DNA from: JBKBIP01 sp046297495
GTDB lineage: Bacteria > Planctomycetota > Planctomycetia > Gemmatales > Gemmataceae
Direction of reading: 5' to 3'
DNA: 55,492 nucleotides
Assembly: GCA_046297495.1 (NCBI GenBank)
Contig: JBKBIP010000034.1
Span: forward strand, 1-55,492
A program made the position numbers and the translations under genes. This document shows, piece by piece, positions 7,734 through 15,815 of the stretch (its first letter is position 1; each line of letters starts with the position of its first letter). The notes beneath the pieces are model-generated. The model saw only the letters and a program-made list of their open reading frames with translations. It did no database searches and had not been told where the DNA came from.

Positions 7734-9923
7734 TTATTTCGATCCCGCCGGCGCCGTTAAGATGGTCACGGTGTACGCGCCGGTTTTCTTTTCCTCAAGC
7801 TCGGTCCCCTCCGTGGAGACTTCCACGTAATAGAGCTTGCCTGCCATCACGTCCAGCTCGGCGCGACTATCCAATATCCCTTTCGCGTAATCGATGTCGT
7901 CGTGCTCCACGATTTTCACGCGGTCTTCATCGAAAACGCGCACGAAGCAATCCAATCGGCTGCTCACCTCTTTTTTCTCCACGAGGATGGTCATTTGGCC
8001 GGAGACGGTGGCGCGAAATTGGAACATGGTCTTATCCGTCGGCGTCGCCAAGATGCCGGATGTTTGAATACCCCCCGAAGGGGACAGGGTGAGTTGCTTA
8101 GCGTTGTCAAACGGGTTGGGGGCCGGCTTGGGTGGGGAGCCAGGCTGAGTGGTGATGACCAGCGTGTACGCGCCGGTTTTCCCATCTCCCAAGGCTTCCT
8201 TGGTGGAAACCTCCACGTAATAAGTCCGGTCGCGCACCACGTCCCAGCGGATCAGGCTGTTCAAACTCTCGCCGCCGTCGTCGTCCTCCGCGAGCACCTT
8301 GAAATTGTCGTCGTACAAGATCAAGTAGCTATCGAGCGAGCTGCTGATCGGTTTTTCCGTTTGAATAGTCATCGTGCCCGAGACCGTGGCCCGGAAACGG
8401 AACATGTCCTTGTCCCCTTCTTCCTCGATCTCCCCATTTTGCCGCGCCGTTCCCAGGGGGGAGAGGGTGAGCGGATGAGCGGTCAGAAAGGTGTTGCCGA
8501 AATCGTCGCGTTTGGCCATCTCGAACGTCAGCTCATACGCCCCGACGCGCTCTTCCGCCGGCCGATCATAATCCGATTTCACCTTGAGATAATAGATTCC
8601 GCCGCCGGTGACATTACCCTTCCAAATGGTACCCGTTAATATGTCATCGCGCTCCACGTAGCGGCGGTCCTCATTGGCCAAGCTCATGCGCCCCCTCAAA
8701 TCGCTGGAAAGGGGGGTGCGTAGCGTGATCGTCAGTTTACCCGTCATCGGCGCCTGGAAGCGAAACATATCTTGATCGTCGATGGTCTCGATTTTGCCGG
8801 TGATCTTGCCGGCGCCTGACGGGGAGAGCGTGAGCGCGGTCGCCGTCTGGTAGGAGCTACCGTGATCATCCGAGCCGGGCGGAACCGGCGTGAAACTCAA
8901 GCGATAATCGCCGGTTTTCTGCTCCGCGTTCGCCTGCGGCCCGGCCTTGGCTTTGAGAAAATAGGTCTTGCCCTGCTCCACTTGCACTTCCAACCGGCTG
9001 TCCCACGTGCCGCCCGCGTAGCCGTCGTCATCGTCCCAATCGATCAATTGGCGCTGGTCGTCGTAAAAATACACGCTCCCATCGAACTTGCTGGGCGCGA
9101 CCGCTTGGAGCCGAATGGTCAACTTGCCGGTCAACGGAGAGACGAAGCGGAATATATCCTCATCGCCGACGGGATCGATTCGTGACATCAGCTCGCCATG
9201 ACCATTCGGAGATAAAACCAGAAGGTGGGCCTCGTCGAAAGCGGTGCCGATGTCGGTGAAGCAGCGCAGGTGCAAGCTGTATGGCCCGGTGTCGGAAGCC
9301 AGGCGGGCGGCCTGCACGAAATACGTTTCCCCTTCAGTGACGGGAAGGTGTAATTGATGAGTGTTTTTGGCCGGGTCTTTGTCGGTTCGGGCAAGCTCCT
9401 TGTGCTGGGCGTCGAACACGGTGACGTGGCCATTGATCGTGGCGCCATCCGCCCCCGTCAGGTGGACCATGAGGGTGCCGGTTTGGGGGGCGGTCAACGT
9501 GAACATGTGCGTCTTGCCGGGGGACTTGATGACCCCTGGTTGCGTCAACGGCTGGGCGGCTGGCAGCGTGAGCTTATGGGCGGAAGCGAAATCGCTGCTG
9601 AAATCCTCATCTGGGACCACGGGGGTTGGTGGCGTTCCGTGCGACGTGTTGAAGCCCCAATAATTCCATATGGGTTGTCGATAGACGATGACGCCCGCCG
9701 TGGCCGCGCCGAGACACACCATCAGCGCCGCCGCCACCGCCCCCCATTTGAGCCAGGGGGTGTGACGCCGGGCTAGCACGGTGGGTCGTTTCACCGGCAC
9801 CGGGCGGGTGATCAGCACTTTCGTCTGGCAGCGCGGACATTCGCCGATACTGTCGATGGCCGTGTCGGGAAATCCCAACACCGCCCGACACTCCGGATTG
9901 GGACAGGTCAATTCCACGCTCAT
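7734..9923 (-). CDS. Zinc-ribbon, single-pass membrane protein with five PPC domains
   Basis: 729 residues, last gene of the minus-strand cluster. Residues about 7-37 form a zinc ribbon (CPNPEC ... CPRCQ). A basic linker leads to one transmembrane helix (about 57-78, WGAVAAALMVCLGAATAGVI). The rest, outside the cytoplasm, is five tandem bacterial pre-peptidase C-terminal (PPC, PF04151-like) domains at about 110-225, 227-345, 355-468, 475-590 and 600-725. Each carries the D-x-D-M/I-F-x-F pattern near its start and a YYVEVST or YFLKAK-type strand near its end; Asp-rich loops (DWDDDDG, AEDDDGG) suggest metal binding. PPC domains are usually attached to secreted proteases, but no catalytic domain is present, so a sensing or binding role in the envelope is inferred. 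It starts 26 nt after the preceding ExbD-like gene ends, indicating an operon. Confidence 0.85.
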   Translation of the reverse strand: MSVELTCPNPECRAVLGFPDTAIDSIGECPRCQTKVLITRPVPVKRPTVLARRHTPWLKWGAVAAALMVCLGAATAGVIVYRQPIWNYWGFNTSHGTPPTPVVPDEDFSSDFASAHKLTLPAAQPLTQPGVIKSPGKTHMFTLTAPQTGTLMVHLTGADGATINGHVTVFDAQHKELARTDKDPAKNTHQLHLPVTEGETYFVQAARLASDTGPYSLHLRCFTDIGTAFDEAHLLVLSPNGHGELMSRIDPVGDEDIFRFVSPLTGKLTIRLQAVAPSKFDGSVYFYDDQRQLIDWDDDDGYAGGTWDSRLEVQVEQGKTYFLKAKAGPQANAEQKTGDYRLSFTPVPPGSDDHGSSYQTATALTLSPSGAGKITGKIETIDDQDMFRFQAPMTGKLTITLRTPLSSDLRGRMSLANEDRRYVERDDILTGTIWKGNVTGGGIYYLKVKSDYDRPAEERVGAYELTFEMAKRDDFGNTFLTAHPLTLSPLGTARQNGEIEEEGDKDMFRFRATVSGTMTIQTEKPISSSLDSYLILYDDNFKVLAEDDDGGESLNSLIRWDVVRDRTYYVEVSTKEALGDGKTGAYTLVITTQPGSPPKPAPNPFDNAKQLTLSPSGGIQTSGILATPTDKTMFQFRATVSGQMTILVEKKEVSSRLDCFVRVFDEDRVKIVEHDDIDYAKGILDSRAELDVMAGKLYYVEVSTEGTELEEKKTGAYTVTILTAPAGSK

Positions 9924-9949
9924 GGCTGCTCTCGTTTCTCCAAGAAGAG

Positions 9950-10612
9950 TTACTTGTCAATCGGGGTTCCACCACCGCCGCCCCGGCCATAGTAGAGGCT
10001 CAGCTCGTCCTCTTTCTTCAGCGGATGCCAGCTGAGGTCGAAACCCTGCTCCTTGGCCAAGGCCCGCGCCTCTCGGAAAGCCTCAAAACTATCGGAGCGT
10101 ACGTAGAAATTCAAATAATGATCGTCTGTGCCCCATTTGTTTAGATAAGCGCTGAAGCTGCCTTTGGGGTCTTTGACATCTGGCAGCGCGTAGCCCACGG
10201 CTTGATTCAGCGGCTTGAACACGACCTGCACGTTGAACTCGCGGGGCCGCAGCTCGATGACATGCGTGGTGGTGCTGAATTTGCGGGCGTTGAAGGCTTG
10301 GGCGTTTTTTTGTTTTTCCGCCAGCGGCAGAAAGAAATCAAACTTGTCGCGCAACTCAGGTGTCAGGGAATCGACATCCATCGGGATGATGCGATTATCC
10401 CGGCATTCGATGAAAACTGGTTTCAAGTTGCGATCCGAGGTCACGATGATGGGCGCGCCCAGATTCAGACGAAATTGGCTCAACGTGTCGGTGCTCGACA
10501 AGGTGGACAACGTGGACACCAGAATGAGCAGCCCCAGACTGTTGGTGACGATGTCCAAAAATGAATCCAGCGATTCCGATTGTCCGGGGTTTTTCCGTCG
10601 TCCACGACTCAT
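9950..10612 (-). CDS. ExbD/TolR-like motor protein with intramembrane Asp
   Basis: 220 residues. A short basic cytosolic N-terminus precedes one transmembrane helix (about 18-42, SFLDIVTNSLGLLILVSTLS), and a periplasmic domain follows. Asp20 sits at the start of the helix where ExbD, TolR and MotB carry their essential proton-accepting aspartate. The periplasmic part has the PVFIEC strand and a RSDSFEAFREARALAKEQGF segment that matches the ExbD-type alpha/beta fold. It ends in a Gly-rich tail (RGGGGGTP). The start is supported by GGGAGA about 9 nt upstream. Only 15 nt separate it from the other ExbD-like gene, so the two are surely co-transcribed. It probably forms a heteromeric stator component with the MotA/ExbB-like protein of 11239-12531. 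Confidence 0.75.
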   Translation of the reverse strand: MSRGRRKNPGQSESLDSFLDIVTNSLGLLILVSTLSTLSSTDTLSQFRLNLGAPIIVTSDRNLKPVFIECRDNRIIPMDVDSLTPELRDKFDFFLPLAEKQKNAQAFNARKFSTTTHVIELRPREFNVQVVFKPLNQAVGYALPDVKDPKGSFSAYLNKWGTDDHYLNFYVRSDSFEAFREARALAKEQGFDLSWHPLKKEDELSLYYGRGGGGGTPIDK

Positions 10613-10627
10613 GGCGTGCGTCTCCCG

Positions 10628-11101
10628 TCATTTGGCCAGCACGGGTTTGCCATCCTGTGTCAAGATCAAGCGGCCGCCGCTGTACAAGACATCCTTGCCC
10701 ACCTGAATGTCATGATCTTCCGCCATCGCGAAACAGCGTTCAAAGGCGTCAATGCCGTCGGGGCGAATCAGCAAGACCAGATAGCGCTTGCCAGCGCTGG
10801 CTTTCAAGGTGTCCAGCAGCCGATGGAAGGCCGTCGGGCCATCCCCTTTCAAAGCGGTCAGCGGGACGGCGGTGCGTTCGGGATGAATCAGGATGCCGTC
10901 GCTGTCGCATTCGACATACACAGGTTGTTTCTCCTGTTCGCTGCCGGCAATCTCCATCAATTGGTCAGCTGTTTGTCCCAAGGCCAGTAAATTCTGGCCG
11001 GTGATAATGATGATCATCACCCCCATGGCGCAGACCAAAACGCTCAGGAATGGAAACAGCGAGATGGACAGCGTTTTCTTGGCACGTCGGCCACGGGCCA
11101 T
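10628..11101 (-). CDS. Second ExbD/TolR-like protein, lacking the intramembrane Asp
   Basis: 157 residues with the same plan as its neighbour: basic N-terminus (MARGRRAKK), one transmembrane helix (about 13-38, SLFPFLSVLVCAMGVMIIII) and a small periplasmic domain with a PVYVEC strand and a RPDGIDAFERCFAMAEDHD segment. In the same register as Asp20 of the other protein there is Ser20 (SLDSFLD against SLFPFLS), so this subunit should not carry protons. The pair resembles TolR homologues that act as non-identical partners, as in AglQ/AglS of Myxococcus gliding motors (established for that system; inferred here). GGGAGA lies about 9 nt before the start. Confidence 0.75.
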   Translation of the reverse strand: MARGRRAKKTLSISLFPFLSVLVCAMGVMIIIITGQNLLALGQTADQLMEIAGSEQEKQPVYVECDSDGILIHPERTAVPLTALKGDGPTAFHRLLDTLKASAGKRYLVLLIRPDGIDAFERCFAMAEDHDIQVGKDVLYSGGRLILTQDGKPVLAK

Positions 11102-11238
11102 GATGACTTTCTCCCATGAAAATGACGAGCGGGGCCGTCAACTTTCCCGGTGCTGTTTTCACCGCCCCTACCGGGTCTGGGCGGACAGCCTCTGAACCAA
11201 AACGCGAACCGAATGCACGTTTGGGACCGGATAACGGT

Positions 11239-12531
11239 CTAATGCCCATCACTTGTCTTACCTTCGGGCTGCAACTGATGCAAGAAAGAGCGCATCAATT
11301 GCAGCTGCTTGCGATAACTATCTTGCAGCTGATCCGCCATGGTCTTACAGGTGGCATCCAGTTGACCGATGAGCTTGGTTTCCACGGTCTCCATGTGCTG
11401 GAGCCACTCCTTGAATTCGGATGACGACGAGGCGGGAACGCCTGTGGTCGTTGTTTCCGAGGTGCTCTCGCGCAAGCGGCGCAACAGGTGTTCGTTGCAA
11501 TACTCATCGACCTTGCTGAGCAAATCGTCTTCCGCTTTTTGCAGGGAGTGCGTGGGAAACATGATCAAGATGCTGAATACCAAGGCGATCAAGGTGGTGT
11601 CGAAGGCCACCGCCAAGCCGCTGGTGACATTGCCGAGCGAAGTCTTGATCACCTCAATATCCTGGGCCGCCTGGATGGCCTGGGTGAAGCCCGAGACGGC
11701 ATTACTGATGCCGATGACCGTGCCGATGAAGCCGAGAATGGGAATGGCCCAGATGAAGACCTTGAGCATGGTGTAACTGGATTCGACCATAGCCGCGTCG
11801 ATCTCGGCCTGGGTATTCAGCATGGCGCCGGCCTCTTGGGCGTTGCGGCGCGCCTTGAAATGCTCCAGCCCCAACAGCACGCGGTTGACCAGGAAGCCAC
11901 GGCGCAGATAAGCGGGCATCTGTTCCAGGTGATGGCGGAACATATCGACGTTGCCGGGATGGATCGTCTTGGTTTCATCTTGGGGCAGCAGCGTGACCGT
12001 GAAAGCGGATTGTTGGGTAGCCAGCTTCCAAACCTTGAACACGAGGATGGCGCTTGCCCAGACCGTGAGCCAGACGATGGCATACGGCACCCAGCCACGT
12101 TCCAGGAACAAGGAGCCGACCCAGGTGCCCCGGAAGGGGAGAACCAAGGCGAGGTAAACGCAGGCGGTTCCCACGATGGACAATAAGCCGGTGATCCAAA
12201 TGCTCACATCCGTGGGATTGCCTGGTTGAAACAGCACCTTCACCAACGACAACAAGCGATTGCCCGGTTTGCGGTGCGTGGCGGCATCTCCCAGGTATTC
12301 CCCCACCACCAAGCCTTTGGCGGGCGCGGGCTGGGGCGCGACGGTGACATGGGCCGGCGGCACGGGCGCTGCCACTTTCTGGGGCGGCGCTGGAGCCGGC
12401 TGGGACGGTTGGGGGGCGGGTTGAACCCGCACCTTGTGATTGCAAAACGGACACAACGCCTCGGTGCCGATCAGCTCCTCGCGGGCTTCGACAATTCCCT
12501 GGCAATTCGGACACTGAATGCGGATCGACAT
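11239..12531 (-). CDS. Zinc-ribbon MotA/TolQ/ExbB-type proton channel protein
   Basis: About 430 residues. Two ATG codons are adjacent (12534 and 12531); AGGAG lies 7 nt before the second, which is preferred. An N-terminal zinc ribbon (CPNC at about 7-10 and CPFC at about 27-30) is followed by a Pro/Ala-rich linker. Two transmembrane helices lie at about 104-127 and 147-167. A large cytoplasmic region follows, then the MotA/TolQ/ExbB channel core: a helix around 256-282 (IPILGFIGTVIGISNAV) and another around 305-329 (AVAFDTTLIALVFSILIMF). The G-x-x-G-T-V and AF-x-T-x-x-A-L patterns are the family hallmarks. A long C-terminal helical tail is probably cytoplasmic. With the two ExbD-like proteins it should form a proton-motive-force-driven motor. 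The zinc ribbon is not part of classical ExbB, TolQ or MotA. Confidence 0.85.
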   Translation of the reverse strand: MSIRIQCPNCQGIVEAREELIGTEALCPFCNHKVRVQPAPQPSQPAPAPPQKVAAPVPPAHVTVAPQPAPAKGLVVGEYLGDAATHRKPGNRLLSLVKVLFQPGNPTDVSIWITGLLSIVGTACVYLALVLPFRGTWVGSLFLERGWVPYAIVWLTVWASAILVFKVWKLATQQSAFTVTLLPQDETKTIHPGNVDMFRHHLEQMPAYLRRGFLVNRVLLGLEHFKARRNAQEAGAMLNTQAEIDAAMVESSYTMLKVFIWAIPILGFIGTVIGISNAVSGFTQAIQAAQDIEVIKTSLGNVTSGLAVAFDTTLIALVFSILIMFPTHSLQKAEDDLLSKVDEYCNEHLLRRLRESTSETTTTGVPASSSSEFKEWLQHMETVETKLIGQLDATCKTMADQLQDSYRKQLQLMRSFLHQLQPEGKTSDGH

Positions 12532-12669
12532 CATCAGGCTCCTGGCATGAGGCGTTTGGGTTTGCCGGCCTCACAAGAGGTAGATTTCGCACTGCTGGCG
12601 TAAAGTGACAATTTTTGTCGGGCCACGGAGGTAGAGTGACGAGCCGGTGGCCCCGCCGTTAAACGCTGA

Positions 12670-15360
12670 TTACTGATCGCGGACCCCCGACTTTGGTTGA
12701 ATGTGCGTCGCGCTGGGCATCACGGGGGCCAGCACGGGCAACGGCGCAGCAGGGGGCGGCGCTGCCCTGTCACCGTTGGCGGCGGGCACCGACAGATTAA
12801 GGTTCGCGCGGATGGCCGTGATGCTGGACAGAACCTGTTCGTTCATGTGGCTCGTCGGCTGTTGCCGGGCGCGGTCGTGCTCGGCAGTCCCTTCCAATTC
12901 GAGCAGCTCCCGCGCATGGAAGATGGCATTGCGACAATCCCCCACGTAACTCAAGTTGGCGATAACCAGACGTTTCGTCCCCGGCGCCGCCAAGCGTTCG
13001 ACACCCAGCACGTCCCAGCCGCTGTCCAGAATCCCCACCAGATGACCAAAGTTAGTCACATCCAATAGGTCGGCGGCGGTTTTCTTTTCCTCGGCCTTCC
13101 GGCACAGCGCTTTGTAATCGATGCGGCCTTTGAAGGGCTCCTCTCCCAAATGGCGCTGCCAATCCTCGGACCAGCGGGCCTGTCCTTGCCGACGAATCAG
13201 CGCCTTGAGATCGCGTTCCAGTTGCAGCACTTGCTCGAAACAGCGCCTTGCCCAGCGTTCCCGATGAATGCGGCGCACCAACCACAACGCCAAGCCCAGA
13301 AACACCAAGATGACAATGACGTAACCACTGGTGTACAGAATCAACCGCAAGCGATCTGTTTGGGCTTGAACGTCGGCTTCCGCCTTGGCCAAGTCCCGTT
13401 CCGCCCGGCCTAAGCGTTCCAGCACCATGGTCTTGTCGCGGACTTTCTGGAAACTGGCCACCGCTTGTTCGAGGTGCCGCACCCGCTCGGCGCCGGTTTT
13501 CCCCTCGGCCATGTGCAACTGCAAATCTCCCAAGCCGATCAAGGCTTCTTGCGACGATGGATTGGCCGCCAGCACTTCGGCATAATGCTTCTGGGCCGCA
13601 TCGTAGCGACCCAAGGCGTCGAGCACGCCGGCATGGAGAATTTTCAGGTTTTCCTGATGGGGCCGCGCCTGATAGGCCAGCTCGATGTACGGCAAGGCTT
13701 CGTCAGGACGTTTGGCGGCCAGATGAACGCCGCCCAGCAATTCCCAGACCTCTTCCTGAAACTCCCTGTTCTTTTCCAGATGGCGCAGCTGGTCGGCGGC
13801 CTCGTTCAATTCTCCTTTCTTGAGATAAGCGCGGGCCAACAACAAGCGACTTTGCTTGCCGACTTCCCCCTGTTCGAGAATCCCTTTGGCCTCAGTGATT
13901 GTGGCGATGCACAACACCCATGCGCCTTGGCCGAAATGCGCCTGGGCCAATTTGAGTCGTAGCCGATAGGCACTGGGATGATCGCGGCGAAAGGAATTGA
14001 CGGCACGCTGAAAGACATCCACGGCCTTAGGGTAATTTTGATCTTCCAGGTAAATATCCCCGAGCAACTCGGCGGACTCGAAATCCACTCCATACCCCAT
14101 GTTGTCCAGTTGCGCGAGCAACCGCCGGAAGTACAGCTCCGCTTGATCTTTTTTATTGGCTTGCCAGTGCGCCTTGCCCAGATAAAAGAGCAAAGCGGTA
14201 ACGCGCCCCTCGCCCGTTTCTTGGTGCAGCTGCATGGCATCGAACAGCCGGGGGATGGCTTTGTCCGCCTTGTTCGCCTTGACGAGAACCTTACCCAATT
14301 CAAAACTGAGATTCATGTATTCCAGCACATCCCGTTGCAACCGAGGATTGAGCGGCTCCAGCAAGCGGGTGAGCTGATCGGCGGCTTCGTCGTAGGCGCC
14401 CGCTTTCTCCAGGTCGCGCGCCAGGGTTTTACGCAGTCCCCGGTCGAGGGCGGATTCCTCCTTGGCGATGGTCCGCAACAGCACCAACGCTTTTTCTTTC
14501 CACTCCGACACGGCGGGGTCCGTCTCTCCTTGCTGTTCTTCAAGCTCCTCGGCTTTCTCCACGTACAGCTTGGCGAGCATCAGTTTGACATCGGCGTTGG
14601 CAGAATGCGATTGGAGCAGCTCCTCATACCGGGCGATGGGTTGTTCGGTGGGCAATTTCTCCAAAGCCGCGACATAGGCGGTGTGAAACGTCCAGGTGGT
14701 GGGATCGGCGTCGATGGCTTTTTTGAACGTATCACTGGCCAACCGAAAAGACCCTTTCAACTGGTGCGCCCGACCCAAGTGATACAAAAACCAACCATTC
14801 TTCGGGTCCCCCTGCGATAGTTTTTCAAATAATTCGATGGCCAGGTTATAGGCTTTCTCCTCTTCGTACAGTTTTCCAATTTCGTCCGCCGCGTCCAAGT
14901 GATCCGGTTTGAGTTTGAGCGCGGTCTCCAAATCCCGCGCGGCCGCGGCGGGCGATTGGAGACGGCGCAGCACCCAACCACGCATGTAATGAATATCTGC
15001 CTTCTTATCGGGCTTATCGGGCGATTGCTCGGCCAACGTCAGGGCCTTATCCAGACTGTCCAACGCGGCTTCGTAATCGTCCTCGGTTTTTTTGTTGGCC
15101 CGATAGGCGGCATCGTCCAAGTAATCGTCGATACTGGGCTTATATTCTTGTTCGAGCTGAACCGCTTTCTGAAAATGCTGAATGGCTGTGTCGAATTGCT
15201 TGTCCCGCAAGGCCGACAGGGCGGCGTTCAATTCCTTCCGCGCCGCCGCCGAGCGTTGGGCGGCCACGGGTAGGGTGAACAGCAACACGATCAACGGACC
15301 AGCGAACCAACGGCGGGCTTGGATGGAAAAAGGCACACAGGTAGAGGATGAGAGGCGCAT
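12670..15360 (-). CDS. TPR protein with transmembrane helix and C-terminal HEPN-like domain
   Basis: 896 residues, first gene of the cluster. Residues about 1-35 are a signal peptide (hydrophobic GPLIVLLFTLP, then VAAQ). Residues about 40-650 are many tetratricopeptide repeats (for example FDTAIQHFQKAVQLEQ). A short coiled coil precedes one transmembrane helix at about 675-697 (YVIVILVFLGLALWLV) followed by RRIHRERW, placing the C-terminus inside the cell. Residues about 770-835 resemble Swt1-type HEPN domains: DVTNFGHLVGILDSGW, a spacer, then DCRNAIFHARELLE with R810-N811-x3-H815 intact. HEPN domains with R-x4-6-H are often metal-independent RNases, but some are non-catalytic dimerisation modules. 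The topology is that of a receptor with outside TPRs and an inside effector. No clear ribosome site precedes the ATG. The TPR and membrane calls are firm; the HEPN call is moderate. Confidence 0.8.
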   Translation of the reverse strand: MRLSSSTCVPFSIQARRWFAGPLIVLLFTLPVAAQRSAAARKELNAALSALRDKQFDTAIQHFQKAVQLEQEYKPSIDDYLDDAAYRANKKTEDDYEAALDSLDKALTLAEQSPDKPDKKADIHYMRGWVLRRLQSPAAAARDLETALKLKPDHLDAADEIGKLYEEEKAYNLAIELFEKLSQGDPKNGWFLYHLGRAHQLKGSFRLASDTFKKAIDADPTTWTFHTAYVAALEKLPTEQPIARYEELLQSHSANADVKLMLAKLYVEKAEELEEQQGETDPAVSEWKEKALVLLRTIAKEESALDRGLRKTLARDLEKAGAYDEAADQLTRLLEPLNPRLQRDVLEYMNLSFELGKVLVKANKADKAIPRLFDAMQLHQETGEGRVTALLFYLGKAHWQANKKDQAELYFRRLLAQLDNMGYGVDFESAELLGDIYLEDQNYPKAVDVFQRAVNSFRRDHPSAYRLRLKLAQAHFGQGAWVLCIATITEAKGILEQGEVGKQSRLLLARAYLKKGELNEAADQLRHLEKNREFQEEVWELLGGVHLAAKRPDEALPYIELAYQARPHQENLKILHAGVLDALGRYDAAQKHYAEVLAANPSSQEALIGLGDLQLHMAEGKTGAERVRHLEQAVASFQKVRDKTMVLERLGRAERDLAKAEADVQAQTDRLRLILYTSGYVIVILVFLGLALWLVRRIHRERWARRCFEQVLQLERDLKALIRRQGQARWSEDWQRHLGEEPFKGRIDYKALCRKAEEKKTAADLLDVTNFGHLVGILDSGWDVLGVERLAAPGTKRLVIANLSYVGDCRNAIFHARELLELEGTAEHDRARQQPTSHMNEQVLSSITAIRANLNLSVPAANGDRAAPPPAAPLPVLAPVMPSATHIQPKSGVRDQ

Positions 15361-15413
15361 GGGCTATCGGACTAACGTCCAAGGATCAAGAATGGGCATC
15401 TATTAAGGAATGT

Positions 15414-15443
15414 ATTCTAAATTCCTTGCATTCATCACGTCAA
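15414..15443 (-). promoter_or_regulatory. Candidate sigma70-type promoter of the motor cluster
   Basis: On the minus strand TTGACG (15443-15438) and TAGAAT (15419-15414) are separated by 18 nt. They match the -35 TTGACA and -10 TANNNT consensus. The predicted start site near 15407 gives a leader of roughly 45 nt before the TPR/HEPN gene at 15360. No other pair as good lies between the two divergent genes on this strand. Confidence 0.45.
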
Positions 15444-15534
15444 ATAAATTTTACCGTGATTTGGGGAGCGGGGAGCGTGATGCTAGAACTGACGCTTGGT
15501 TGGGATGGATTATTCCGGTAATCAAGCTGGTCAG

Positions 15535-15604
15535 GGCCGCGACCATCAGGGAGCGGAACAAACCACTGGGATTTGGCATACACCGCTCCCTAACGGTCGC
15601 GGCC
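15535..15604. repeat. 22-bp imperfect inverted repeat
   Basis: The arm 15535-15556 (starting GGCCGCGACC, ending AGGGAGCGG) pairs with 15583-15604 (starting CCGCTCCCT, ending GGTCGCGGCC). There are three central mismatches and a 26-nt loop. Motifs of the form CCGCTCCCT-n-ACGGTCGCGG are, to my recollection, widely dispersed in planctomycete genomes; I cannot verify this here. It lies in the divergent region, upstream of both genes. Confidence 0.65.
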
Positions 15605-15815
15605 CCGAATGTTGTTGTTTCGCGCAACCACGTTGGGATTCGTTCCTTGCAATCGGCATGTCCGACACAGAATCGCTAGAACATTTCTTTTCTGATCCAA
15701 CCTCTTTTCGTCAAGAGAAACCAACAAGTTTTTCTGGCAAATCCTGCCGCGCTGAGTTAGATTAGGAAGGGAGAAGGGCTGGTGCGCCTTCATTTCTACC
15801 AGAAAGGAATGGGCC

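Larger units (their letters stand above)
15361..15815. other. Divergent intergenic region
   Basis: This 455-bp region separates the divergent TPR/HEPN gene (minus) and the STN-domain gene (plus). It contains a plausible minus-strand promoter (15414-15443) and a long imperfect inverted repeat (15535-15604). AAGGAA (15804-15808) serves as ribosome site for the gene starting at 15816. No coding sequence is supported. Confidence 0.6.

Noticed and set aside
7734..15360. Calling the motor cluster a Zorya or a Tol-Pal system
   Set aside because: No OmpA/peptidoglycan-binding MotB-type subunit, no SNF2 helicase or nuclease gene as in Zorya; no Pal, TolA or TolB gene next to the cluster. Only the motor logic is shared.
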